The translations under genes and the position numbers were made by a program. A stretch of DNA of 64,000 nucleotides from Akkermansia sp. N21116 (GTDB lineage Bacteria > Verrucomicrobiota > Verrucomicrobiia > Verrucomicrobiales > Akkermansiaceae), in assembly GCF_029854705.2 (NCBI RefSeq), contig NZ_CP139035.1, forward strand, positions 1,860,001-1,924,000, given 5' to 3'. The notes under the pieces are model-generated. The model saw nothing but the letters and a program-made list of their open reading frames with translations, was not told the origin of the DNA and searched no databases. Of this stretch, positions 25,408 to 38,700 are shown piece after piece (within the stretch, counting starts at the first letter, position 1; every line of letters begins with the position of its first letter).

Positions 25408-26421
25408 CTATTCGAGCATCACCAAATCGTAATTCCGGCTGCCAAGACCGATTTGTTCGGCGTAGTCCACGGTGTGACGACCATGTTTGCTTTCGATACG
25501 TTCGATGAGAGGCCTGTTGTCGTCTCCCTCGCTAGGGGTAACTGCAAAGACGAGATCAAGGCATGCCTGGTCAAGGGCGACCGGATCGGTTGAAGCTAAA
25601 ATACCGATGTCTTTCATTTCGGGAGCGTGCGGGTGGGCATCGCAATCGCAGTCGACGGAAAGGTTGTTCACGACGTTGATATAGAGAATCTTCTCTCCGA
25701 AATAGTCTGCGACAGACTGGGCGGCTGCGGCCATGGATTCGAGGAAGGCGTCCTGCTCTCCGAGATTATCCCAGAGTTGAGAAACATCCGCTGTCTTGCC
25801 TGCGGAGTGAATGTAGGCCTTACCGTTGGCGGAAGCTACGCCGATTGACTGGTTTTTGAGCACTCCGCCGAAGCCCCCCATGGCATGTCCTTTGAAATGA
25901 GCCAGATTGATCATGAAATCATAATTCTTCAGATGCGATCCGACGAGGTTGTGTTTGATGTGTTTCATATCCCTGACCGGGAGTTTGATTTCTCCCTCGG
26001 TGTCCATGATATCGACCTGGGCTATGTCGAGGAATCCATGCTCCTTCGCCGCCTGCAGGTGGTCTTCAGTGCGGGAGCGTCTGCCGGCATAGGCTGTGTT
26101 GCATTCCACAATTGTACCATTGACATGGTGAACGAGATCCTTGATGAGGGCGGGTTGCAGGAAGTGATGGCCTCCGGGTTCACCCGTGCTGATTTTGACG
26201 GCGACGCGCCCTTGCGCCGGATGCTCCAGAGCCTTGTAGATAGCAATGAGAGAAGCGGGTGAGATTTCCTTCGTCATCCAGACTTTCGACGGTGCGTGGT
26301 CCGTTTTTACTTCCTTGCTATCCGCGGCGCAGGCAGGCAGCAGCATGCGATCCGCCGCCAGCAAGGCCAGTGTTGCGGTTGTGGATTTGATCCAGGATCT
26401 TCTCGTGATGTTTACTTTCAT
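25408..26421 (-). CDS. Tat-exported DUF362 protein
   Basis: 337 residues. The start is set at ATG 26421 because it gives a twin-arginine signal, TRRSWIK, followed by a hydrophobic stretch (STTATLALLAADRMLLPAC). Export through Tat suggests a folded, perhaps metal-containing protein. The DUF362 core is visible in KISTGEPGGHHFLQPALI, then VECNTAYAGRRSRTEDHL, INLAHFKGHAMGGFGGVLKN and ILASTDPVALDQACLDLV. A CDCDAHPH cluster may bind metal. Many DUF362 proteins carry two 4Fe-4S ferredoxin motifs; none is present here. Function unknown. It stands alone between two hairpins that share a stem sequence. Confidence 0.8.
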   Translation of the reverse strand: MKVNITRRSWIKSTTATLALLAADRMLLPACAADSKEVKTDHAPSKVWMTKEISPASLIAIYKALEHPAQGRVAVKISTGEPGGHHFLQPALIKDLVHHVNGTIVECNTAYAGRRSRTEDHLQAAKEHGFLDIAQVDIMDTEGEIKLPVRDMKHIKHNLVGSHLKNYDFMINLAHFKGHAMGGFGGVLKNQSIGVASANGKAYIHSAGKTADVSQLWDNLGEQDAFLESMAAAAQSVADYFGEKILYINVVNNLSVDCDCDAHPHAPEMKDIGILASTDPVALDQACLDLVFAVTPSEGDDNRPLIERIESKHGRHTVDYAEQIGLGSRNYDLVMLE

Positions 26422-26603
26422 GATGATACTGTGTTTTTGTTTTGATGGAGGCACTCTTCAGGATAAGGCTGCCAGCTATGCCTATAGTTTCAAAATAGAC
26501 CTTCTAGTTACTGTAAGGCAAGGGATATTATGCTCTTTGACTGGCCTACCGGGATAAACCCATCAAGGAGGATGCCATTTCCCCCTCAGTCGATTCTAAA
26601 GGG

Positions 26604-26652
26604 AAGGGGCTGCCTCTTTCGGATTTTGCAATCCTTCGTGAGGCAGCCCCTT
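26604..26652 (-). terminator. Terminator of the giant autotransporter gene
   Basis: Perfect 13-pair stem, AAGGGGCTGCCTC (26604-26616) with GAGGCAGCCCCTT (26640-26652), whose loop holds a second small hairpin GGATT/AATCC. It lies 103 bases past the stop of the autotransporter, on its transcript, and 183 bases before the DUF362 start. The T tract is poor on the minus strand. Confidence 0.6.
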
Positions 26653-26754
26653 GTTTCAGACTTTATTCAGGTCTTTTCGGATCATTCGCTGTTTTGGACA
26701 ACGAAGTCGGATACCGCGAATTTTCAAAGTCTGTGTTTCATGGGACGAATCGCT

Positions 26755-29700
26755 TTAGAATGTATAGATGACTCCGAAGTTTGCCGTGGCATTATTGCTG
26801 CTACTCTTCACTTCGTAGGTTCCACCCATGAAGAATGAGGTATTCTGGTCATAGGGCATCGTTACATCCAATCCGAAGAGACCTCCGTAACGCGACATGT
26901 TAGACGGTTTCATGTTGAAGCGCATCGCGGGTTCGCTGATGAAGCTGGCATCGGTATCAGCACCGGTGCTGGCTGCATCGTAAGTAAACATGGCCTTCAA
27001 ACCGTAATGGGCATCGGGTGCGTCGTCAAAGAATGACTTGAAGGTTCTGTTGTAGCGAGCACCTGCACCCAGTTTCAGCATCAGGGCGTGTTGTCCTTGT
27101 ACATTCAAGCCTGCATTGCCGATCGGACCGTGTTCCGTGTAGCCGTCGATCGTGCTGTAGCCTGTCTGGACATCTCCGACAAACTGCAGGACGGAACGTT
27201 CCTCAATATCGAAGTCAAAGGCGACTTCGTAGTTGAGATAGACATTGTAGGCCGTTGTATCTCCTTCGGCTTTGTTGCGATAGTTGCCAAAAGCGATGTT
27301 GCGGTCTGTTGACAGATCCGTCTGACTTATGCCGGCGAGCGCGTAGTGATGCCAGCGGTGTACATCCTTGGCGAAATAGAGATCCAGATAACCGGTGTTG
27401 TTCCTGTTCTTATTACCCATGCTTGTCCAATCTTCCCAGTCATAGGTAAAGGCGATACCCGAGTGAATCTGGTTCTTGGCCGAGGTCCGTTCGATACCGA
27501 CCGTTCCTCCCCAGGCATTGCGATTGTAACCGGAACCGTTGCCGTCTCCGTGGAGTTCGGAATGATCTCCGGAGGTGTGCGCCCATACCTGCATGTTCGG
27601 AATCTTCGTGTCCGCCTTCCACGCCGTGCTCGAAGAAGCAGTGCGCATGATGCGCATGTGGTTGTCCGAACGCGCGATCTGCATCTGCATGAGAGGAGTC
27701 AGGCAGACTCCGCCGATCTGGTCAATGGCGTCCTTGATTTCGTCGCGGTTGGTCAGATTATTCAGATTGTCAATTACTTTGTCCATTTCACCACCGGAAT
27801 TATTGTTTTCAATATATTCGATGACGTTGGAAATGAATGTGTTGTTGTTGACTACGGTATTGTTGATCTGGTTGAGCCCCTTGTAGTTGAGGTTCAGCAC
27901 CAGGTCCACTCTGTCGTCGTTGCCGTATTCAACCGTCAGGTTATGGTAGTACAGGTCGTGGTCGATCTTGAGGATGCCGTGAGAGACCGTTCCGTCCGCG
28001 GTCAAAACCGTCCAGCGCGAACCGTCGTCCAGTGCTTTTTCGTGTTCGTGGCCGGGATCGTCGGTTCGTACCTGGATCGTTGTACCGGTGAGTTCGGCGT
28101 CTCCCGCGACGTGGATCAGATCGGCATGGCCGACGTTGGCGAGATCCATATCTACGATGTAGGTGCTGCCGTAGTTCATCTTCAGGTCTCCTCCAATGTT
28201 CAGTGTTGAGTAATCGGAACTTCCCTGGGAAGGAATGTGTCCGACTTCAATTGTTGAACCGTGCTGGGCCGTCAGATTGCCCATGATCTCCATGCCATAG
28301 TTTGTTCCCGAACCGTACGAGCCGGACAGTATCGTATTCTGCTGGAGTTCCACATTGCCGCTGAAGAGGCGGTTGAGAACGAGGCCTCCATTCTTGATGT
28401 TGAGGTCGACGGCATGGGGGGCGGCGTCCACTGCCTTGTCGGTGGAGGTTTCCGTTGCCTTACTCACATTTTCGTCAACGTCGTTGGAGGTTTCCGGAAC
28501 ATTGGCCGAGGCCAGGATCAGGTCTCCGTCGCCCGTCTTGTCGATTCTGCCTTTGCCCGTCAGTTCGCCGCGCCATTCGGTATCGGCGAGTGTTTCGAGC
28601 GTGACGGCGGTAGTTTTGCCTTCCTTGGCGGATTCGGCGATATGGATGTCATTGTTAAAGACGAGCGTATCTTCCGTGTCCTTCGTACCGATGACGATGG
28701 CGGAGCTAAGGGACGAATCTTCGGTCCAGGCCGCAATGTCGACCGTGCCGTCACCGAAGGCCTGGGCCTGCTCTCCGACCAGCGTAGCGCCGCCCATGAG
28801 GTTCAGGATGCCGTGGAAATCGGTGTTCGACTGTTTCAACGTGACCGTTCCGCGGTTGGCGAGCGTCAGTTTGGAGTCGCCCGCAAGCTTGCCGGCGAGC
28901 GTGAAGTTGCGCAGCGGCGAGACATCCAGTGTTCCGTCCGCCAGCACATCGAGTTGACCGAAGAAGTCGACATCGCGCATCACGTTGATGGTACGCTGGT
29001 CTTCCGCGTTACCCGTGAGACTCAGTTTGACGTTATCGCCGAACGCAACGTTCGTACCTGCGATCGTCAGATTACCCGATTGCAGATCGAGGTTGCCGTT
29101 GACGGTGGCGTTGTCGTTCAGATTGACTTTCGCTGCGCTGCCGCCGATCAGGACATTCATGCCCAGTGCGGCTTCCGTGACGTTGACCGTACCGTTGGCC
29201 GTCAGCAGGGAGGTCTCGTCCTTACCATGGAGGTTTGCCTTGTCGCGGATAGAGAGGATCGTGTTTTCGTCAACATTCACGCGATCCATCACATAGTCTG
29301 CCGTGCTGCCTGCGACGTCGATCGAACCGTCCTTGAGGTTCAGAGTACCGACCGAGCCGGAACCGGAGAGCGTCAGCTTCGTATCGTTGTCGTTGCCTTG
29401 CGTCTTGTTCAATTCGGCGAGATCGAGGTTACCTCCGAAGATCGTGTTGTTGTTGGCGACGACGGTCAGAGAACCTCCGCCGGAAACGTTTTTGTCCATG
29501 GCGAGCGAACCGAAACCGTCGCGGTTATTGTCCATGATGAGCGTCGATTCGTGTTCGACGACGAGCGCTCCATTCGTGCCGAGCGCATTGCTGGCTGCAA
29601 GAATCAACTGGCCTTGGCCGGACAGGACGACATCGGAGCCGAAGTCCGTATTGCTGCCGGCGATGGTGATGGAGCTGTTTTCATCCACGGTATCGAGCGT

Positions 29701-32700
29701 TAGCGTGTGACTCGTTCCCTGCAGGGTGTTGGAACCTGCAATGGTGAGCTTCCCGCCCTTACCGGACTGAAGGGTACCGTCGGCATTGACGAATACCTTG
29801 TAGGCCTGGCTCGTGCCACCGATGGTTTGTTCGCCTTCGAAGGTAACTTTCGTCGTGGTGCCACCCGTCCAGCCTTCGGGTTTTGCGTCGAACGAGATGG
29901 AGCTCTTCAGGCTTCCTCCTTCTTCGACGGTCAAGTCGCCCGAGGGCGCGAGGGAGACGACGCCCGATTCGAGCGTAGCTCCGTCCTTGATCGTGACGTT
30001 GGCGTTTTTCTGGATCGTGGATGTGCCGCCGACCTTGTTCGTTCCTTCGATGGTGAAATCGCCGCCATTGACCGTGAGGTTGCCCGTGATCGAGGCATTG
30101 TTCAGGGATAGGTCGGTAAAGATTCCGTTGGCTGTGACGTTACCCTGAATCATGCTATTGTTAATTGCCGCATGTGCCCGGCCTTCGTCGCTGCCCTCGA
30201 GCACGAGGCCCGATTCATCGTTGAACTTCAGGTTGACGTTGTCGACGGTGAGGGAGCCGTTTGAATGCACGGTGGCCGAGTCGGCCGTGATCGTTTTGCG
30301 ATGCAGGACATCTTCGACTTCACCTCCTGCGTGACCGAGAACCAGTTCTCCCTGGTCTTCGGTCGATCCCGTGATTGAAATGTCGCCCAGCGAGCTGTTG
30401 GAACCGGTGGCGACGAAGGTAAGATCGCCCTTATCGATTGCCAGATCACCCTTGACCTGCATCGATCCGGTGACCGTGTTGCCGTTGCTTTCGATCTTGA
30501 GGTTGCCGTCCGCTTCCAGGCTTCCCTCGACTGAGACGTTGTTCGCCGTGCCGGCGATGGCGATGTCACCGTCGGACGTCACATGGCTGTTGCCCGTCAT
30601 CGACAGATTACCCGAGATTTTCATGTCTCCCCCGGCATGCAAGGTCGAATTGGTTCCGGTGACATCGGTGACGTCCATGTTATTGCCGGATGCCAGCATG
30701 CTGCTATTGCCGAGTGAGATTGTACCCGTCGAGACCACATCCGTATCCTTGCCCTTGTTGACATTGATCATTGCTCCGTTGTCGAGTACGAGCGTTCCGG
30801 CGTTCTCAATGTACGTGACATTGGAGGAGTGGAGACCGTCGAGAGTAACGGTCGAGTCTGTACCGGTGGTGATAAAGCCGGAGACATTGTCGTTCTGGTA
30901 CAGAGTGATGCCGCCTGTATGACCGTCTGTCGCATGCGCCGCGACATTGCCGAAGCTGCTGCCTCCAGGTCCCGTGGTCGTCACGAGACCGTCCGTTACG
31001 CTCAGGGAACCGATGGAGTTGGAGTGCGCCAGATTCAGACTGCCGGTGACGTTCAATTCGTCGAGGCGGATTTCGCCGTACCAGTTGAGCGGAGTATCGG
31101 ATTTCGTGACGTCGAGGTTGACGATGCTCCGGGTGCCTTCGGAAGAAGCGGCGAGCATATCCTTGTGCTGGTCGGCGGCGGCTTCCATGTAGAGGGTTCC
31201 CGCCGTGCGCAGGGAGCCGGAGATGCCGAGGGCATCCGACTGGTTCAGGATGAGCGAAATGCCGTCTGCCGCGTAGATGTCGCCGGAGTGCGTACCCGTG
31301 GCGTCGAAGACGAGCGTTCCCTTGGCTCCGCTGGTCGAAGCGTCGATGAGTCTCAGGTCGCCCATGCCCGATAATCCCATACCGATGAGCTTGTCGTTCA
31401 TGCTGTCGGCGAGGCCTCCCATGATCGTCATCGTCAGACCGTTGAGGTTGATCGTACCCATGCCACCCATATTCAGGGCATGCACCTTGAGATCGTCGTC
31501 CATTCCGTTCCAGTCGCTGTTGAGAACGATCATGGCTTCATGAACGGTCGTTCCCTGCAGCATGACGTTGCCGTGCAGCACGCCGCCGTTGTAGGTGAAT
31601 GTACCATGCGAAACGATTAGATCCTTCGTGATCGAGCCCGATGCGTTCAAGATGGCATCGCCGTTTTCCGTTAGCCAGAGGGTACCGTCGAGTTTGGGGG
31701 TACCGCCTTCCGTGGTGCCGATCACGACATGGCCGTGTTCCTGCACGATGGCGTTGTCTACGGTCAGCGTGCCGGTCTTGTCGTTCATTTCGACGTTGCC
31801 GCTGATATAGGCGTTCTTGGCGAAGTTGTCGCCCAGCAGGTTCAGTCTGCCGTTCGAAACCATCAGATTGCCGTCAATGTACGACGAATCCATCGTCAGT
31901 TCGTTGGCAGTCCCGCCGGCGGCCAGTTCGACTTGGCAGGAACCGCCGCTTGCCGCCGTCAGGAAGACGTGGTCGAGCGTCAGTTTGTTAGCCGTGTCCG
32001 GCTGGTTGATGAGCGTCAGAGAACCCGTGTAGCCGGTTCCGTTAAACGTCGAGGAGTCATCGAAGACGATCGTTGCGTTCTTGTCGCCGATCAGCGAAAC
32101 GTTGCCGCCGTCGCGTACCGTCATGTTGCCGAGGTTGTTGAAGGAGGCAACGACGCCGGCTGCTGCATGACCGCCGAGAGCATTATTCATGTTTCTCGTT
32201 TCGAGAACCAGCGAACCGCTTACGGTACTCGTTCCCTTGACGTCGAGAGTGATGTTATGGCCTTGAAGCGTAGTGCCTTGGTCGATAGTCAGCGTGCCGC
32301 CGATGGTCAGTCTGGACAAGCTGCTATCCCGTCCGTAGACATCCAACGTATTCTGGGTGTCACTCGCATTCTGGGCAAGGTGCACGTTGCCCGTGACCGT
32401 TGTCTTGTCGGTCAGACTTAACGTGTTGCTGCCGAGGATATCGAGGTGACCGTTGAGAACGCTGTTGTTACTGAACGAGAGGAGGCCTCCGTCGAGCAAC
32501 AGGCTGCCGCTGCCTCCGTCGAGCGTCAGATGGACGTTGTCAAGAGTCAGGGTGCCGTAGGAACCCGTACCGCTGTTGGTGGCGATATTGACGGAAAATG
32601 CGTTGATCGTGCGATGTGCTTCGTCGCTGCCGGCGAGCTTCACCTTGCCTCCTTCCAGGGAGACGACGCCGAGTGACGACAGGGAATTGCCCTGCACCTT

Positions 32701-35700
32701 GATCGACAGGTCGCCGCCGGATACCGAGAGACCCGTTCCGGCAATCACGTTGCCGGAGATGTCCGTCGTGCCATCCGTGATGGTGATGGAGTCCGCGGCA
32801 ACACTGCCGGAAATACTGTTCGTACCGGCTGTGATGAGAAGCGTGTCGGAAACGGTAACCGAGTTGGAGCCGATCGACAGGTTGAGGTTGCCGTCCTTGC
32901 CGACCGTCATGTTCCTGGCTGTCAGGGACGAAGAAACGTTCCCGTCCATAGCGGCAAGGTCGCCATTGATCGTCATTAAGCCGTTTGTTTCAATGGAACC
33001 GTTGGTCAACCGGGTGTTGGCGATTTCCATATCCGTTGCCACGGTCAGTGAGCTGTTGCCCGTAATTTCCAGAAGCCCCGTCGAGGTGAAGTTCTTGGAG
33101 ACCGAGATTGCCGTGTGGTCGTTCAGCGTCAATGTACCGTTGTTGACGACATTGGTGGTGGTGATGCCGGAATTCATCTGGGAGAGTTTAGCCTGGTGGC
33201 CATTCTCAATGACCAGGCTGCCACTGATCGAGCCTTTCGTGAACGAGGCATTGCCGCCGTTCAGCGTGACATCTCCGAAGGCGTTGTCTCCGACGCTACT
33301 GAACTCGCCGTTTGCAACCGTCAGAGAACCAATGTCGGAACGATAGTCTCCAAGCTTCAGGTGACCGTTTTGAACCGTCAGGGAATCGAGGAGGATCTGG
33401 GCGTTCCAGGATGTGGAGTCGTCCTGGATGTCTATGGCGACATTGTGGCCCTGGAGGTTTTTACCCTGGTCTCCCTTGACGATGAGAGTGACAGTATCTT
33501 CGGTAAACTTGCCTGGCATGCCGATGAAGAGCGTGCCTTCGGAACCGAGAGCGTTGTCCGTCAGCAACGACAGGGATCCTGTCGAACCGTAGTAGATCGT
33601 GCCCGTATGATTGCTGTTCCCGGTGAAACTCAGGTTGCCTCCGCCCTTCACGCGCAGTTCTCCCGAACCGCTCAGGATGCCGTCGATCGTCGTCGTCGTG
33701 CCTGCGCCGAGGTTGATCGTGCCCGCACCGTTCATGATGACCGCGTTGCCGAAGTTCCAGTCGTTCTTGACTGTCAGCAGGGCGTTGTCGGCCGAGACTC
33801 CGTTGAACGTCAAATTGCCTCCGATGGGCGTTTCGTCCGTGCTGTTGAGGATGGCTTCTCCGCCGATGATCGTCACGTTGCCAGTGACGTTGGCGTTGTT
33901 GTTGGAACCAAGGGCAAGCATCGCTCCCGTGCCGTCGAGCAGCACGGAACTGTCGAGCGTGCCGTTGACATCGAGTCGGCCCTCGGGCTTGACGACCGTT
34001 TCCCGGACCTTCAGCGAAGCGCCGTCGGAAATGGTGACCTGGGCCTTACCGCTGATGGTGGCCGTATCGGCAGTGTTCGTTCCTGTGATGGTGAATTTAC
34101 CGCCGGAGACGTCCAGAAGGCCGTCGATTGCGGAAGACGCCATGTTGAACGTGTTGTTGTTGCCGGCGACAACGACGTCGCCCTTCACATTCACCTGCGT
34201 CAGATCGAGGTGGTTGTAGTCTTCGGAGAGCGTGATGTTTCCTTTGAACGTCAGGTTCTCGAGAATTGCGCTGGCCCAGGCATCGTCTACGCTCTTCGCG
34301 CCGCTGGCGAGAAGAAGATTGCCGCTGAGCGTGTCGGCCTGATCGTTGCCCTTCGCGGTGAAGTGGCCTCCGGCATTCAGGGTCGTCTGCCCGATGGAGC
34401 CGAAGTCGTGCGGAGTGCCGGTGTCGTTCAAGAAATTCAGGGAACCGTTGACGACATTGATCGTCCGGGTGTTCAGCGATCCCATGATGGAGACGGATGC
34501 GTTCGTTCCTTCTTCTTCTCCGATGCTCAGGGTTCCGGCTGCCAGCGTTGTCGGCGATTGGATCATCAGGCTGCTTTGGTCTGAAATGTCGGCGGCTCCC
34601 TGTATGTTGAGACCGCCGCTGCCTTGAAGCTCAAGATTGCCGTTGATCTCCATTCTTCCGGTAATCGTTGCCGGATCCGTCGTTCGAATAAGCTGGTTGT
34701 TCGTGGTTATGACATTACCCGCAATCGTTGCTGTGTTGAAACTGGCGCATTCTGTCTGTCCGTCGTTGCCTCCGTCCAGAAGAAGCGTTCCCTTGCCTCC
34801 GGCGAGTGAGAGAATGGCGTTCTCGAGTGACAGGAAGCCGGCTTCGTTTACCGTAATGTCGTTTGCTTCAATCGTCCGAACCGTCTGTCCGCCATTCAGG
34901 GAGAGCGTACCGTCGACTGTCACTTGACCCAAATTGCTGGTTTTCGAGCCGGAAGCCGTCAGCGTCAACGAACTGTCTTGGTTGATCTCAATATTTTGGG
35001 CTTCCAGAGAACCCGTGATTGTGGCTTCGCTCCCGGTTTCCAGCGAGAACAGCCCCGTGAGCAACACGGAATTGACTCCGGTGGAGAAGTCCAGACTGGC
35101 GTTTTGGTTTAGAACCATCTGATTGGCCTTAATTGAGGAAGCGCTGAGTTCGCTGGCGGACGATTGCACCGCTCCTTTCAGGGTCAGGGTTCCGGTAGAG
35201 ATCAGCGTCCCGTTGTCGAGGGTGGCATTGTAGAGGTCGAAGTCACTGAGCACATTGAACGAGCTGGCTCCGGAAATCAACAATTGGCTGTCTTGTCCGA
35301 ACTGATTGGCGCTATCCGTCGTGAGCGCGGTCTTTTCCTGCAGGATGAGCTTCCCGGCATTGGAGACGCGCCGGACATCGGCGGTCAGGCCGGTCAGCGT
35401 GATGGTGTCGTTTTGGCCGTTCGTCGTCAGGGAAGTGGCGATTTTGTCCTTGCCGCTCAACGAGACGGAGGCTGCCTTGCCCTCACCGTTGACGGTGACT
35501 TGCTGGAAGCTGTCGGCACCGGAACTCGTCAGGTTGCCTTCCGAAACAGACAGGAGGTCGATAGACGAACTTGCGCTCCCGAGGACGAGAGAAGAGGATC
35601 CTTTTTTGTCGAGGGAACCGAGTTGGAATACTCCGTGCCAGGTGGCGGCGGAGTGATCGGCCGTATCGACTGTCATCTCCAGGTTCTTGCCGGTTACGTT

Positions 35701-38700
35701 TTTGTTCTGGTCGGCTGCCGTGACGATGGAAGCATGATCTTCTGTCAGAACTAGGTTGCCGCTTGCTCCCAGTGCATTTTGCGCGTTCAGAGTCAATGTT
35801 CCGGCGCTGTAGAAAATGTTGCCGACATATTGGCTACTCTGAGAAAGAGCCAGGTTGCCCTTGCCTTCCACAGTCAGCGTACCCGCTCCGGAGAACGTTC
35901 CCTGGAATTCCAGATTAGCTTGCAGATCGAGTGTCCCGTAGTTCTGCATGTCGAGGACGTTGCTGTCCGTCGTCATGCTGTCTCGCTTGATGTGGACGAC
36001 GGCTTCGCCGGTGGAAGCGCCGTTCAGAATGACTTTGCCTCCGATCAGGCCGGAGTAGTAATTGAAGTCTCCCTTGGTCACGGTCATGTTGCCTTCCAGA
36101 CTGGTTGTTGTCGGATTGGAGACATTTTCTCCCATCGTGACCGTGCCTCCGTCGATGCGGACGTTGCCGTCCATCTTACCTTCGATGGTGAGCGAAGCGT
36201 CGGCATTGACGACTGTCGTCGTAGCACGGAACGTTGCTCCCTCGGCGACTACCATGTTGGCGTGTTGCCTCATGGAGATTTCCTTGGCCGTATTGATACC
36301 TCCGCTCACATTGAACGTGCCGCCTTCGAGAGTCAGTGTGCCGTTGATATCGGCATCGCTCATCGTTAGCGTATTATCCTTGTTGTCGGCAACGGTGACG
36401 TTGCCGTTCAGGATGGTATTGGTCAGCGTCAGGTTGTTACGTCCCGTGGTCAGACTGATGTCTCCGGCCAAAATGGCCTTCTTGGCGTTGTCGGTACTGG
36501 CGCCCGTCACGGTGAGGGTCGAACCCTGGTCGAGTACTGCCGTACCGAGCGTGCCGAAATTGTGGGCAAACTCGTCGGTATTCATCGTGATGGTGCCACC
36601 GTTGAACGTCGTTGTCCCCGAAACGCGGATGGCGCTCTCAAGTGTCAGTTCGGAACTGTTGCTTGCGAGGGCCAGGCTGCCGACATTCATCGAACCGGCT
36701 CCGTTCAGCGTGAGCGAGCCGTCGACGGTGAAGAGTCCCGAGACTGCCATAGTATCCTGGAGGGTAATCGTCTTGTGGCCCTCCATCGTCAGGTTGCCGG
36801 TGATACGGCTATTCTTCAGAGTGACTATTGCTCCCGTTTCGCTGTCATCGCCGACATGGAGAAGGAGCGTGCCGCTGCCGTCATTGAGTCTGAGGTTGAT
36901 GTTATTCAACGAGAACGATGAGTTTTCGCCAATCTCCATCGAGAGGGCGCTGACCGTCCTCTGCGACATGCCGTCGGCCGAGATTGAGAGCCCTTTACCT
37001 GTGACGTTCACCGTGCCGAGCGAGCTGGATTTTTCGCCGAGTTCCTTCAAGGTCAGCATGCCGCCCTCAAGAGACAGCTTGCCGCCGACAAGCAGGTTGC
37101 CGGTGATCGAAGAATCCTTGGATTCTTTTTCCATCGTGAAACCTTGTTTGACGGTGACGATCGTGATCCCTGTGTTCAAAGCGAAGCTGCCGCCGCCGGC
37201 AACGGTCAAATTGCCTGCGTTGAGATTCGAGGTGAGGTTGCCCGGATCCGTTACCATGGACCCGTCGATTTGCATTTCGGAAAGACCTTCGAGCGTGGCG
37301 TTCTTGAGTGTCGTTTCTCCCAGCGTAGTCAACTTGGCGACGCTCAGGTAGCTGGAGTCGATGTTGAGTGTACCTGTCGAAATGAGATCCTTGGAGATTT
37401 CGATGTGTGACTGGTTGATCAGATTGAGCGTACCGTTGTTGTACAGCGCCTCCATGATTGTCGTCACACCGTTGAGCGTGATCGTCGACTCCGTGGAAGT
37501 CATGACACCCGATACGGTGTCACCCGTGCTCAGCGTGAGAGATCCTTTTTGCGTCAGGTCGATGTTGCCGAAGGAGTTACCTCCGTGGCTACTGTTGAAG
37601 ATACTGTTGGTGATCGTGAGATGCTTGATGTCGGATCCGGCCGTCATCAGCTCCAGATTGCTCTGGGTACCGTTTTGGTCCGTCAGGCGGAAATCCGTCA
37701 GGTTCATGATACCGTTCCAGTGAACCGCTGTGTCGGTGATGCCGGTAATGGCTGTCATCCAGACGACAGGGCTGTTGGAGACGATGTTTTTACTTTGGTC
37801 TGCGTGGACATCGACGTAGGCTTTTCCTGCCGTTTCGCCGCTAGACGGCAACTGGGTCAGAAAGAGCGATCCGCTCTTGCCGAGTGCGTCGGCGGCATCG
37901 AGGACGAGGTGGCCCGTACCGCTGAACTCGGTGTTGCCGGAGTGCATGCTCGAAGCGGTAAAGACGAAGTTGCCGTCTCCCGTCATGATGAGCGTTCCTT
38001 TGTTCGACAGAGCACCTTTGAGCGTGAGCGTTGCTTCCTGGCTAACATCGATCGTGCCGAAGTTCTGCATGTCGAGAATGTTAGCCGTCGAGAATTCCGT
38101 GTCGTGCAAGACATGGATGTGGGCATCGTCCGCCGAACTGCCATTCATGATAATCCTGCCGTAGATGGCGCCTTTGTCCAGAGTGAACAGCCCCTTGTTG
38201 ATGGTGAGACCGCCCGTGATGGCGAATCCACCGTGGGCTTCCGTGCCGTCCCGATCCGAGGCCATTGTGACCTGAACACCCGTACCGTCGAGGATGAGTC
38301 CGGCGTCGAGCTGGTCGGAAATGGTCATCTTCACGTTGTCCTGGAGGCGCACGTTATCGGCTTTGAATGTGCCGTCTACGATCCGGAAGACGGCGGATCC
38401 GCCGACCGTAGCCGTGCCGACGCGATTGGTTCCTCTGGAGTTGAAGGTACCCCCGGTAAGCGTCAGGTCGCCCGTAATCGTGGCATCCGTCATGTTGATG
38501 GCATTATGATCCGCATCGCCCGACATGGCTACATTGCCCGTCAGATTGACGTTCGTCAGTGCGAACAGGTTGCCGTTGCCGTCGAGCGTGACGTCACCCT
38601 TGATGATGGCGCGGAGGTCATGCCGGGAACTTTGAATCGTCAGCGTCGAGCCGTTCTCGACGAGCGTCTGGCCCAGGCCGCCGAAGTTGTGACCATCTTC

